DNA of 64,000 nucleotides from Brachypodium distachyon. Lineage: Eukaryota; Streptophyta; Magnoliopsida; Poales; Poaceae. The position numbers and the translations under genes are program-made. Positions 1 through 12,200 of this stretch are shown piece after piece. The stretch is from positions 54,897,237 through 54,961,236 of the forward strand of contig NC_016133.3 of NCBI RefSeq assembly GCF_000005505.3, given 5' to 3'. The notes beneath the pieces were generated by a model. That model had not been told where the DNA came from, searched no databases, and saw only the letters and a program-made list of their open reading frames with translations. Numbering within the stretch: the stretch's first letter is position 1; the number at the start of each line of letters is the position of its first letter.

Positions 1-114
1 GTGAGAAGGAGAGCTAAACCAGCAACAGAAGCAGCAGAGGGAGACAGATTTAGGGAGGAAACTTTGCAGCTAGTCAGTCAATTAGAAAAGAGGGTGTGTT
101 CTAAGGAAGAGTGA
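1..114 (+). CDS. possible 3' end of a coding exon (partial)
   Basis: The window opens in an uninterrupted frame from base 1 to a TGA at 112-114. It encodes 37 residues that are charged and Glu/Arg/Lys-rich, ending in ...LEKRVCSKEE. The composition resembles a helical protein tail more than the AT-rich DNA that follows. No homology is recognised, and the upstream part lies outside the window. The call is weak because any 114-base stretch has a fair chance of being open. If real, the bases after 114 are its 3' UTR. Confidence 0.3.
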   Translation: MRRRAKPATEAAEGDRFREETLQLVSQLEKRVCSKEE

Positions 115-1267
115 ATTTGTTGGTTTGCTAAGTTAGAAAACTTGTGTCAAGTAGCCGTCAGGAGGTTGGAGGAGGGGGATCATCCATCATAGTCAGTTTA
201 TATTGGAGCTTGGTGTACTCAACTCTGAATATTCTTTTTGCAGTTCATCTATGTTTAGGGATTTATAAGTGTTATTTGGTTTCTACACTAGTGTTTACCT
301 TTTTATTAGCCATTAATGGTAGTTCCTCTCCTTTTTTTTCCCTCTTGTCTCTCATGGCTTGTTGCCTCTATACAAGTTGTGATCACCTAATCAGAGGAAT
401 TATAATCCTTGGGCACTTCCTCACCTGTTTGTGTACTGCTGACACTACTGTAGATACTAAAATGTGCCGGATCAGTACAATAAATCAACAAACACACATG
501 ATGCAAACTGTTGCTGACAAATGAGGAGGTGTATAGGGACAATGCACATGGCCAGATTGAAGGCACACTCGTATGTGGCCTGTCCATCTATAATGAATTG
601 ATGGTTGATGGCAATGAACATTCCCCCTGCTCCAACCGAGATGGACAGACGCTGCAATTTGACACCTGTACCATGTGCTCGAGTTCTACACATCTCTCAC
701 ACCTTGCAGCCATCCATTCAAGTCATGTAAAGAGATTCATCACCCACATGGTGGAATTATCACTTTCTCCCTGTTCCGTTGACAGGCTCCACGGCGAACC
801 AGACAGACCATACAAAGAGCAGAGTCTTCGTCGAAACCGAGGCCTCTTTAGATCGTCTCGCAGCGTGCTAATATGGGCCGGCTCCTGAATCAAAAGTTCT
901 AGCAGAATGCTATGCGTTCTTCACAAATGACCACTTCAAATGTCCCAAAGAGAAAACTATGGTGACACTTTCAATTGCCCGACACAATATAAACTTCCGT
1001 TGCCCGACACAATTACGAAAACAAAAATGTATAGAAGGAGACATTGAACGCAAGCCACTTTTGGCTACATCTTTATAAATCCAGAATTAACATGGAAAAA
1101 TCAAAGCTAAATACAGGTACATTGCAGAGCGCACGATGTAAAGAATTTATGTATCATGTCCTGATGGAATGAAAAAGAAAACGAACGACATATGGGGATC
1201 AAATTGTGTGACGCAGCCCGTAGCTTCTGCAAAATGCAATATCGATCAATGCGAGAGCACTAAAAAC
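115..1267. other. intergenic / 3' flanks, no gene seen
   Basis: Several short open frames occur here (for example 144-524 and 511-888), but none has domain-like sequence or coding base bias. A 14-bp direct repeat (ttgcccgacacaat) lies at 975-988 and 1000-1013. The right part is probably the 3' UTR of the glycosyltransferase gene that ends at 1268 on the minus strand. Confidence 0.5.
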
Positions 1268-4135
1268 TCAGAAAGCGGTGCAGTTATTGGGCAATCCGGT
1301 GACGTGGTCGACGGAGACGAGCTGCGTAGCGACGCAGCTGATGACATCCTGCCGGAGCTTTCCACCGGCGCTCTTGAGCCCCTTGATAGACACGGCCTGG
1401 TTGAAAAGGTTAAGCACGGGCAGCTTGGACGCCGGGGGCATCTTGCCTCCGGGCAGCAGCGCCGCAAAGTCGTCGGCGATAAGCGGCACCTCGAAATCTC
1501 CCTTGTCATGCTTGAGCTTATTATCCTTGGCACTGATATGCGCCCCTGGCTCCATGTGATTCGTGGAGAAGCTGGTCTGGTTGGGGAAATTCGGGTAGAG
1601 GCTGACGTACCCTCTGAGGTACATCATGTCGATGAGGAACTTCTTCCAGGACGCCTGCCATCCGTTGGTGCGCGACCTCGGGATCTGGACCGGGTTCGTC
1701 TTGGCGTCCTCCGTGAAGCGCGCCGCCATGTAGGCGTAGAACTCGCGCCAGTGCTTGGGGAAGAAGACGGCGCCCCAGCTGCAGGGGAGCTGGTGAAGGT
1801 AGGGAGTGTTGGGCGTCCTGTGGAAGAACTGGGTCGCGTTCCACCGTGGCCGCTCCTTGGTGACCTCCACGAGCCGGGGCGTGTAGAGGGAGATGGAGGA
1901 GAGCTCCGGGAGGGAGATTGAGGGGTCGTAGTGGTAGGCGAGGAGCGCGTATTTGATCCAGAGGTAGTAGTATGGGGACACCTCGATGTCGTCTTCCAGG
2001 AGGAGCCCGTAGTCGTCGTCGTTTGCCGGGTACCAGCTCTCGCTCACGGCCCGGATCAGCCCGCCCTGGATGATCCGACGGCGGAGCGTTTTCGGGCCGT
2101 GTGGCCAGTCGAAGGCGTGCACCACGTTTAGGGTGGAGGCGTCGACGCGGCTGTCCATGTTGAAGCTGATGGGCACCTCGTCGCCCACGTAGTAGGCGGT
2201 CTCGAGTGAGCTCAGCAGCCGCTTCAGTGACCCTGCCCTCGTCTGCGTGATGATGTTCACCGACACCCGCATCTTGTTCCAGTCTTCAAATCGTAAAATC
2301 CGTCACGAAATTATTAATTATACGGTAAAGATGTAGAAGATGATGATCATGGATAGGAGAATTGACATGATCTTACTTGTGAGGGAGGCGGGTGGGAGGG
2401 TGGCCATCCAGAGCACCTTGGGGATGGTGTTCCTGGGGAGGAGGACGAGCGCGGTGCGGTTGACGGTGGCATCGGCTGCCATGCGGAGCGCGTCCTTGAC
2501 ACTGCCATCGATGTCGGCGACGGCGATCACCACGCTGGGGTTGTGCATCCGGACGAGGCCGCGCATGCTGGAGTAGACCGCCTGCAGCACGGGAACCTCG
2601 GACCTGGACGGGCCGGATAAGGCCCCGAGGCCCAGGTCGAACACCTTGAACCGCCTCTCCTTGCACACCACCTTGGGCCACTTGAGCACGGCCGCGGCCT
2701 CCTCGCAGGGGCAGTGCGGCCCACCGGACACCACTAGATACGCCTTCCGGCCCGCCGTGGCCCGGAACTTCTCCAGCAGCGGCGCGACGGCCCTGACCTC
2801 GCCCAGCGAGTGCGCGAAGAAGAGCGCGTCCACCTTCTGCGGGTGCATGGCGGCCCACTGCGTGACGTAGCCCGACGTCAGCGCGCGCCACCACTGCTCG
2901 TCCCTGACCTGGACGATGTCCTTGAAGATCACCGTGGTCTCCGACACGTAGGCCAGCCGGTGCTCGCTGTCGCCCCACGTGGCCTTGTCGTTGGCGTCCA
3001 CGGGGAGCACGAAGGAGCCGGCGCCCATGTACTTCTGCAGCTGGTAGCTCAGGTGAAGATCCTCCCCCGTGGCGAAGGTAAACGGCGTCTCGACGAAGAG
3101 CGTCTTGACGAGCTCCGTGGGGAGGAACCATGAGCTGGAGAGGAAGTCCACCTGGACGATCCGGTCCACGGCGATGTCGTAGGCCGGGTCCGGGAGGTAC
3201 AGCCCGGCCTCCTTGGACCGGAACTTTCGGTAACTCGGGAACGTGAAGTCCTTGCCCTGCCTGAACGGCAGGATCCTGCCGATGCTCCCCAGCACGGCGT
3301 TGCGGTACTTGTCGGTGCCGGCCACGTGGCAGAGGATCTCCAGCATCCGTGTCCCCGGGATCATGTCGTCGTCGAGGATGTACGTGAAGTCGGACTCCGC
3401 CTGCAGCGCCATCTGGAACCGGCCGTAGTACTTGAAGTCGTACCCGGAGGAGACGAAGCTGATTCTGGAGTCGTTGTAGGAGCCCACGATGCGGCGTAGC
3501 GCGGGCTCGTTGGGGCTGCCGAAGGCCAGCACCCAGACGCGGTGGAACGGCAGCGTCTGCGCCCGGAGCGTGTCGAGCTGCGCGCACAGTGTTCGCCGCT
3601 TGAAATGGTTCAAGATCACGGTCACCCTTGGCTTGGAAGCAGCAGCTGCCGAGCTCCAGCGGGAGCGCATGCGGAGGAGCTCCGGGAGAGTCTCGGGGGA
3701 GAAGGCGCGGCGCTGGAAGGCGAGCACGTCGTCGTAGAGCTCACGCTTGAGGCGGATCATGAGCTTGTCCGTGGACTTCTTCTGCTCGAACTCGATGCTC
3801 TCGTGCTCGCAGGCCTCGAGAGGGGTTAATGAGGCGGGGTCGTTGTCGGAGCTGACAACCATGATGTGCTTCCAGCGCTGCGCGATGCGGGTGGCCCAGG
3901 AGAAGTCGGCGGGGTTGCCGGGCCGGAGGTCGTCCACGGCGGCCGGGCTCATGTAGTAGAGGAGGAACGTGGCGTAGATGGCGAAGCCCAGCTGGAGGCA
4001 TGTCAGGGCTGCCACCACGCGGGAGGAGTGCTTGGTGGTGGTGGATGGGCGTGGTCTGGGCTTCGCGCCCACGTAGTCGCCCAGCTTGTCTTCCTGGGAG
4101 TCGGCCTTCACGATGTGCGCCCGGGTGATGCCCAT
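1268..4135 (-). CDS. glycosyltransferase family 2-like type II membrane protein
   Basis: Two exons join to 924 codons: 4135-2377 and 2283-1268. The 93-base intron has donor A|GTAAG and acceptor gaag|AC, and the phases match (...SLTNWNKMRV across the joint). Residues about 40-62 form one hydrophobic span after a short basic N-terminus, as in Golgi type II glycosyltransferases. The first GT-A-like domain (about 170-330) begins VTVILNHFKRRTL and has the acidic metal-site motif DDD at 255-257. A second, weaker GT2-like half (about 591-850) begins MRVSVNIITQTRAGSL and has EDD at 683-685. Related plant proteins are annotated only as glycosyltransferase family protein 2, and the sugar donor and acceptor are unknown. 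An acceptor-like cttagcag just upstream of the ATG suggests a 5' UTR intron. Long plus-strand open frames here are GC-rich shadows. Confidence 0.85.
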
Positions 4136-4365
4136 GGCGCGAGATGGATCACGCGCCTGCTAAGAATTTGAAAAGAATTACGGATGAGTACAACATGCAC
4201 ATGCTGGCTCCACTTATGTCAGGGCAAAATCTCTGCTACTTTAAGCTGCATGGAAGCTACGTAGGAATTGCTTAATTCGTCAGCGACAGCATCTTTAATT
4301 ATCGATGCAGTAGGAGTTCAGTAAAGCGAACGGTGCGGTTCAGGTTCAGCAAAGCACAAGCAACG

Positions 4366-4480
4366 TACTCCCTCCGATCCATCTTAATTGTCTCAAATTG
4401 GCTCGAATACGGATGTATCTATGTCTAAGAAAATCTAGATACATGTAATATTTCGAAAATTAATATCAATACGGCTAGTA
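4366..4480. mobile_element. Stowaway-type MITE, degenerate right end
   Basis: The left terminus is TA|CTCCCTCCGATCCATC, typical of grass Stowaway elements. The interior contains the usual cggatgtatctatgtcta segment. The right end (attaatatcaatacggctagTA) matches the inverted terminus only partly. It lies upstream of the glycosyltransferase gene, possibly in its promoter or 5' UTR intron. Confidence 0.7.
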
Positions 4481-6100
4481 AAAAGTAGGAGCGCTAATTA
4501 CCTTTGGCTGGAGAAGGAATGACAGCAAGCACACGCTCTTCACACGGACATGTATTCAGCGCTAGCGAAGCAGGTTAATGAAAACCTGTACCATGCAAAA
4601 GCAGGACCTTTTTCCTTTTTACAGGAGTAGATCGAATCAGCAGGAGCCACACTGAATGCAGCTCAAGCTTACACAGGAGGATTAATTCCCTTTTGTGTGG
4701 ATGATCGATCACAGGGAAAAGAAAGGAAGAAAGAAAGATACAGGGGATCAAGTCTGAAGGCAGAAGAGAGGAAGTGCTGCTCTACACTAGGTTGGGGGTC
4801 ATGCATCGGCTTGCTGACCCTAAGATTGCGATGCATCATCTGCTCTCCCATTTATAAGCAATGCAGGCTTCCTGAGAGAAACAGGCAAATGGCTGCACAA
4901 ATCAGCAAAGCAATGGGAGCGTGCCTGCACTAGGCATTGACCACGATGAGTGTCAAGAACGCGATCCGTATCAGCTCTCTCTGGCCTCACATGGAAAGAT
5001 GAACACAGTGCTAAGCTAGCTTTTTTCCTCACCATTAATGGGCTTTGATTTTTAAGAAATAATATATGATTGGTTTAGCTTAATGAAAGGCAACAAATCC
5101 TGCTGCTTCTTCTTCTTTTTTTAGGGAAACTACGGCCGGCAAACCCTGTTATCAGCCAACAAAGAAAAGAAAAACCTGGCACCGTGTCAAGGCATGCAAT
5201 CGCCTATAGAGTAAACAATATTCAAAGCCGTCCAGTTTATTTGCATCCATCCTTATATTGTCTGATTTTTTTCGTGTCAACCTCAAATGGGGTCTCTTGT
5301 TCACTGGACGACGCGCCCGATCTTGGCTAATTAACCCCACTTTGTTTCCTTCATTGACGTGAAGGGAGGCCTTGCCAGGATGCTGAGAGCTGTCGTAGTA
5401 GTAATTAGCAAGCTGACAAAGCACACTAGCACTACTCTACTGTACTACTATCACTTAATATTATCAGGGCTGCTGCATATTTTTGTTGACACTTCGAGTA
5501 AAAACTAACAGAGCACTCTGTGGGTGGTTCCCGAGAAGGGAAATGATATATGCACAAGCGAATTAAATGTCAAACACGTAGCGTGGATTCTTGGCTAAAC
5601 AGAGGTTACGATACAAGGTGCCATGCATGTTACGAAGTTAGAACGCGGCGAGGAGGAAATGGTGGGAAAAGGGCAGCTTGGATGCAGCTAGTCCAAGCGA
5701 TCTCGATCAGTGAGCACCGGATGGCATCATCGCCCATGTACGCGACCGCTGCAAGATGATGATGCGATCGATCGCCCTAGTTTGCTACAGTTTGGGGCCA
5801 AAGATATGTATGATGCTAGTTTTGCTTGGAGGATTGTTTTCTTGTCCTCGATCTGTACCCGAGACCGCCAATGGGTTCAGTACCCGCAGCGAAAATCCAG
5901 TTGCAAAAAAAAGAAAGGAAAAATGTGGTCATCTAAGCATCGAGCTGAACCTACGGAAGTTGAAAAAAAAGAAAAAAAAAAGAAAGAAAGAAAGGAAAAA
6001 GGTTCTCATCGAAGGCTCTAAGCATCGAGCTGAACCTACGTAATTTTCGGCGAAGTCCCCTGTCAAGAGAATGGCGATTTCACGCTGCTAAATTTTTCAA
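4481..6100. other. intergenic, no gene seen
   Basis: No convincing coding sequence. There is an A/GA-rich tract at about 5905-6001 with (GAAA)n runs. A 22-bp direct repeat beginning taagcatcgagctg lies at 5934-5955 and 6019-6040, flanking that tract. The repeat and the A-rich tract could be slippage or a small tandem duplication. Confidence 0.5.
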
Positions 6101-6517
6101 GAGTAAATTTCGTAAAACCACAGTTTTTGGGGTAGTCGTGTCGCTGAATCACAATTAACGAAAAACCTTTCGCAGAACCACACATTTGAGTCAAATTGTC
6201 TCAGTCAGGTTCCGCGGTTTTGCTTGATTTTTTACCGGTGAGGCCCACCTATCGGATGCCACGTGGGCCCCGAAAACTTGCGGGAGTGAGAAAGGGGCTG
6301 GGGCTTTAATCGCGGGCTAATGGATCAGGTCGGGTTGGGGCCGACATGGCGTACAATAGGTGGGCCCACCTGTAAGAAATCAAGCAAAACTGCAAAACCA
6401 CTCGTTTTCGGGCTGACTGAGACAACTTGACTCAAAATGTGTGGTTCTGTGGTTTTCTGTTAACTGTGGTTCATCGACACGACTGCCACAAAAATTGTGA
6501 TTTTGTGCAATTTACTC
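6101..6517. mobile_element. Mutator-like MITE with very long inverted repeats
   Basis: The ends are gagtaaatt... and ...aatttactc. Each arm continues inward as an imperfect inverted repeat for roughly 190 bases (left ...gtcgtgtcgctgaatcac, right complement ...gtcgtgtcgatgaaccac). Almost the whole 417-bp element can therefore fold on itself. Flanks aatttttca and aattttttt look like a decayed 9-bp target duplication, as expected for Mutator-like elements. There is no coding capacity. The family name cannot be given without a repeat library. Confidence 0.65.
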
Positions 6518-7181
6518 AATTTTTTTTAAAAATGCAACCCGGCGGGTGCATCATCAATTAAAGAAGAAGAGTCAGAAGGCTAATACAATGCCGGAAAGGC
6601 CGTACAACGCCACCAAGTGGCACCAAACACAAAAGAAGACTACGTGCTAGCGAGCCACCTACTCGCCCCATGGGCCGGCACAAAGGTACTACCCCTAAGC
6701 AGCCCAGGATGCGTCCATCGCGTCAACTCATCCATGATAGTCGAAATGACCACGTGCACTGAAGGGGTTGCGCCGTTGAAGACCACATCGTTCCGATGAT
6801 GCCAAATAGTTCAAAAGACCAATTGGATCGCCGAAAGGACGTCACGCTGAGCACGCCGCGGAAGGGGAAGCGAGGTCCACCACCCACGCAAGTTGGAGTT
6901 CGCATCCGGACACCAATCGCCATGGCCCCAAAGCGTGAGTAGGCGGCTCCAAACTTGCCTCGAGAGGACACAACCCAGCAGCAAGTCTGAGATGGTCTCC
7001 TCCCCCTGATCACAAAGAGGGCACCTTGATGGGTGCGGAAGACCCCGTCTCGCAAGCCGGTCCACCATCCAGCAACGGTTTCTTGCGGCAAGCCATGCAA
7101 AGAACCGGCACCGCGCCGGAGCCCTCGTGTGCCAGACCACAGACGCCATCGGGTCACACACCCGCCCAGCAATTTACTCAT
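6518..7181 (-). pseudogene. LINE (non-LTR retrotransposon) 3' fragment with zf-RVT remnant
   Basis: The minus strand 7161-6811 reads an open frame that matches the zinc-binding region at the C-terminus of plant LINE reverse transcriptases. It has the Cys-x2-Cys and His/Cys pattern (CPLCDQGEE, then LLLGC) and Trp-rich surroundings. The frame is interrupted by a TGA near 6808-6813, and related sequence (TIWHHRNDVVFNG) continues after it. The 3' end runs into an A-tract on the minus strand (t8 at about 6519-6527), directly beside the Mutator-like MITE. The 5' end is truncated near 7181. This is a dead retroelement copy, not a host gene. Confidence 0.75.
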
Positions 7182-7975
7182 TTTTCAAGCTCAGAGGATG
7201 GGCTCGCGCGCAACACTATGCCACTCGTTAGGAGGAGAGGGGGACGGAAAGAGATTATCGGTTGGCTTTTGTTTTTAACAAAGAAAGAATTTTCATTATT
7301 TCCATTATAATGAAAATAAGAAAGAATTTCTTTGCTTCCCAGTCAGATTATGTTCACAGCCAAAAATTATCTATCTACTACCTCCTTCCATAATAGAAGG
7401 CATCATAGACCCATTTCCTTACGACAAATTTTTTGACGGGCCCTTATGACAAAATTTCAACAAGGGATTACTATGCTGATACTCGACCGATTCGTTATCA
7501 AAAGCATTGACTAATAGCTGTGGTTTCATAGTTACCGTTTCAATTAAGGGCACCGGTCAGTGAGTTTCCTGCCAAGTAGTTTAACCTAGCTTTTCTCTTC
7601 CCCATTTCTCTCATTCTTTCAGTTTTCTCGATTGCCGAAGACAATGTATTCCCATCATGTTCTGCGATGGAAAGTGGTCAGAAACCCGGTTCGATAATCA
7701 GGCCATACTATGCGCCCTCGAACCATCACACCACATCAGGTCCCAAAAGGAGCACCCAAACCGACCTACGAAGTATTTAACTTTTTTAATCGGCCCTATT
7801 TGAAATTTTGAATCCACGGTCCGTATCTCAGTTCGTTTTGCACCCAAAGCAAGGACCCATGAGGCTAGCGCCAGGTGAAACTTGCATCACAAATATGGAA
7901 TCCCGAGTCCTTTCGGTTCAAAATGCTCGAAAAGCTGCAGCACAGGTTAATTTTTTTTTTGAAGAAAAGGCAGTT
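7182..7975. other. intergenic, no gene seen
   Basis: AT-rich, low-information sequence with small inverted runs near 7290-7330 (tttccattataatgaaaa). A MITE-like stub (ctccttccataatagaagg) lies at about 7381-7400. No coding or RNA gene was recognised. Confidence 0.4.
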
Positions 7976-8101
7976 GATTTATGACACGCTCCAGGATGCC
8001 CTCTAAACTGTAATTAACTTGCTTTTATAATAAAAATGTGTTGCAGGCTGGCTTTGTCCGCCGTAGTTTCTTAAAAAAAAAGATTTATGACTTGAGCGGA
8101 T
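7976..8101 (+). mobile_element. short 5'-truncated retroposon with target-site duplication
   Basis: The 10-bp direct repeat gatttatgac occurs at 7976-7985 and 8092-8101. Between them is a 106-bp insert that ends in an A-tract (about 8083-8091). A perfect duplication plus a 3' A-tail is the signature of target-primed reverse transcription. The insert is too short to assign to a LINE or SINE family by eye. Confidence 0.65.
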
Positions 8102-9228
8102 CACTCGTTAATATGGCACGCTCTGGCATGCTCATGTTATTTGCATTGCTCTACAGTCTGCACTCACCTACCTGCAGCATGTGTACTGTACAGTATATAC
8201 ATTAGCGTGCAAGCGTAAGGCTACCTTTTCTTTTAGTGCCAACTAGCTAGCTTAGCTAGTAAATATGTGTGTGATTTGACTTTAGGAGGCGTCGGCTTGC
8301 AGTGACCCCGTTGGGATTCTCAAAAGGAGAAAACACGCGGCGACGAGGCTGAGCCTGGACGCCAAAATGCAGCCGGGACGGTCAAACGGGCTCAAAAGAA
8401 TTTTTTAGATTACGTGCATCCGCCGGCCGGCCGGCAGGCCACGCATGCTGCTAGCAGGATGCTGCCTTTCTTTCTGGCGAAGAGACGCCTCGAAACCTTC
8501 AAATCTTTGGGTATATAACGCAATGTCAGTTCAGTACAATCTGGTTTGCGAAACCCTGGTTCAGACTTCAGGCTGCTAGAGGTTTTGTTATTCATTGTTC
8601 TTAACTGTTTCAGTCACTGCTTTTGTTATTACCCTGTTTGTTTTTACTTTTCACATCAAAGAGAAAAAGGCAGAGGAGAAGAGCAGAGATTGAATGGAAG
8701 TTAAGACATCATACTTGCGTAGGAATATTTCTCTACAGGTGGATGATATTAAACAATCCATCCCTAAATTACTTCTGGCGCAGAGTCGAAAACGGTCGTT
8801 GATTATGACCAACACCCTGGATAGTGCCAGACAAAATCAAGTATTCGAAACTGACGCCAACAAAACAAGACGAAAGTTCAACAAAATGGTATAGCCTTTT
8901 ATTGTCTATCCAGCAAGAATGCTGAAACAAATAATATGTCTGCTGACAAGAGTAGCCTATAGAGAATTATACAACTACATCCAAGCTTATAATATCATGT
9001 GGCTTTGCATCCAGTTACACAACGCGGCAGTTGTGGCAATGCCCGCATTCGCATATCATACATTTAGTAGATACAGCATCCAACATGGATAGAAAAAGAA
9101 TAGTTATGAAAATTATACCCCCCAACAAAAGAAATCATACATAAAGAAAACCCAGGTGAGCAAAATCCAAATGCCTGCTAAACTGCTTCTCAAATCCTCG
9201 CTGTGTAATCCACCGTACATGTGTAATC
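8102..9228. other. intergenic / EPSIN 3' UTR
   Basis: No gene recognised. The right part, roughly 8880-9228, is probably the 3' UTR of the EPSIN gene. Short open frames at 8410-8595 and 8694-8894 show no domain features. Confidence 0.4.
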
Positions 9229-12200
9229 TCACCTGTACCCACCGTATTGCTGCTGCCCGCCGTATCCAGCACCCATCTGATTGTAGCCAGTCGGGGCGCC
9301 AGGCATTCCACCAGGAGCCATCCCCATAGGAGGCCGCATCCCCATGCCCATGTTCATCCCCATCTGTTGTTGGTTCATCCCCATCCCCATACCCATGGGT
9401 TGTTGATTCATCCCCATCCCCATTCCCATGGGTTGTTGGTTCATCCCCATTCCCATCTGCTGTTGGTTCAGCCCCATCCCCATCCCCATCTGCTGTTGGT
9501 TCATCCCCATCCCCATTGCTTGTTGGTTCATCCCGATCTGTTGGTTCATTCCCATCCCCATCCCCATTGGTCGATTCGTTCCCATTCCACCACCATAACC
9601 AGCACCAACACCAACACCTCTGCCTGCACCCATTGGGTTGGAAGGAGGCGCAACAGCACTCGCACCAGCCCGACCAATACCAGAGCCAGAACCCATGGCT
9701 TTTCCCATGGTGATGGTAGATACTACAGGTACTTGGGATGTTTTCTTCTCTTGCCTTTTCTCCTTGCGATTGATTGAATCGAAGTCCACTCCAATGTCTG
9801 CATGTGGGTTCGTTTTTGCTGTGAAAACAACATGCAATTAGAATGACAGGGATGTATAATCTTAGTCAACCAGGGTGCAGACACAAGATACTTACGTCCA
9901 GAAATGTTAAAATTGACAAGACCTCGAGTCAATGTATCTGACCAAACTGTAGATTTGGGCTCGAATTTCTTCACTGGTTCAGTTGGACTAACTTGCAAAG
10001 CCGACATTATCGTTTCTGGGGGAGCTGATGAACTCGAATGCAATGGATAGTTGGAACCAGAAGGTACTGAATTTGGGGCAACTAAAGGCTGGGATGCCCC
10101 TCGAGAAATTGATGCCGTCTGTGGAGCTGATGTGGCAGTTTGTGAGAGGAAACTTTGCTGAGATGGTAGTTGATTTACCGGAGGTGCATGCTGAGCAGAC
10201 TGTGGAGGAATGTAGGATGGTGCACCATTCTGTGAAGGAACCCCAGACATGGTATCAATACCAGTCCCTGAAGGTTGTTGCATAAAATAGTTTGATGGCC
10301 CTGGAGGATTGGGTGCTGCAGGTTGAGGGGCCTGTGAAAGAGCAAATGGTGTGGCAACAGGCTGAGGAAATGAGGATGGGTTGGTGACTGCAGGATGTGC
10401 TTGTGGGTGAGCAAACATGGAAGCAGTATGAGTATTGGAAGCCACTGCTTGAGAAAGCTGAGATGTCTGGGGTGGAACATGAGTTGGGCCTGCCTGTTGG
10501 GGAAATGCGGAGGGATTTGCCTGTGAAACCCCAAAAGGTAAGGAGGTGGTGCTTGCAAAAATATCTTGCTGTCCAGGTGCGACGTTGGATGCAAAAGTGA
10601 GATCGCCAAGGGTATCTTCAAAACCAAAGCTAGCAGCTGAAGCAGGCTGGAAAGGATTTGCATCCGCACCAGGTCCGGTGGCCTGGAAGGAACCAGCAGG
10701 TGCCGCATTTGCCTGAGAAACTGCATGATTCTCTTCATGAACTGCCTTGAAAGGAGTAGGATCCCCAAATGGATTTGAAGCATCAATCGCCTGCAATGTT
10801 TAAATACAGGAGGAAAAGCTGAATGTTTTGCTTGCATTAGCTATTACAACTATATTAAAAGAAAGGGACAGCCACTTCATCACCAAGAGAAGTCACTTGA
10901 TGTTTCATTAGCATCGATGGTAGTGGTGATAATGATGATTGATATTAAGTCAACATTACAACAGATGCACTAAGGCTAAATACACTTCTTAGCAACTCTG
11001 TGAGCCTTTGTCCTTACCCAGTTTGCTATAGGGCTCATGAAAATTAAAAAGAAAAGTGTAAAATCGCATCATTATCACCACTACCATCAATGCTTAATTA
11101 TGCTAACGGCAGTAGGTTTTGCAAACTCATACCTCGCTGAATCCAGTAGAAGCTGGTGGCATGCCCATGAAACTATTTGTCTCGAAACCAGAATTGGCCA
11201 TTGGCTCGACATTTGGGGCAGCAGTCGGCTGAGGCACAGAAACCAAAGCCAACGAACTAATAGGATCAGGCCCGAATAAATCCATCTCCAAGCTATTCAC
11301 TGCTGGTGAGGGGTTCGCTGGAGGTGAGGCATCTGAAAGTATAAAGATCGAAAATAGTATTTAACCATGCTATGTTATCGAAATGGTAGCTGTTCTTGTA
11401 TATAAAGAAACAAGAATACAAATGTTCACACATATATTTTTCTGCTACTTTGATTTACTCGTGAGTGCGTTGACTGCCAAAAGAGTAATATACCTGGCAC
11501 TGATCCACGTGGATCAAACTCATCAAAGCCGTTAAGTTCAGCATGAGCAGGTGGTTGTGCAGGTACATCTTCAACAGAATTATCATGAACACCATTCACC
11601 TGTTCTGGGGGAAAGCTTGTTCTAGGAATGGAGGGAGAAGGCACCTTTGGTGCAGCAGCAGCAGCTGGCACGCTTGCTCCGTTTCTGAATTAGATAGATG
11701 AATCAGATTTCATAAGTAATTATTCTAAATACAAATTATACATTCTGAGATAGACCGTCACCTTTCATCATGAAGATTGTCCTTGGAAATTCCTGCAACA
11801 TCTTCATAGCTTGGTGGTGGTGAAGCAATCTGTTGGCTAGGAGACTTCTGCCCTGCAGGCCTGTTAAAGCAGGTAACAAAACTTAAGACAGCTAGCTCCA
11901 AACGGATATGTGAAGTAAGAACTTGACAACACTCAATTATCACCTCTCATCCTGAGTAGGCACATCAGCATTGCTGCCACGGCCACTGCAAGAGAAAAAG
12001 AAGGATATTAAAATAAAGGGGACTATACAGAAATTACAGTCTTGAAGATCCTTAGTTGACCCTCCTATGAACAGTATGTAAGAATTATTTTAGATCTAAA
12101 CAAGCAATGAAACAGACCGTGAAGAATAAGCCTCATCATTGTCATATGAATCTCTTTCTCGTCCATAGCTCCTGCGGCCCGATCCTTCTGCATATTCAGG

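Noticed and set aside
144..524. 126-codon frame near the window start
   Set aside because: Hydrophobic AT-rich translation without a usual ATG start or family resemblance; more likely a 3' UTR or intergenic sequence.
1169..1921. 250-codon plus-strand frame opposite the glycosyltransferase
   Set aside because: It is the antisense shadow of a GC-rich coding exon with strong homology on the minus strand.
2373..3587. 404-codon Arg/Pro/Gly-rich minus-strand frame
   Set aside because: It is an alternate frame of the real glycosyltransferase exon, with composition typical of frame-shifted GC-rich DNA.
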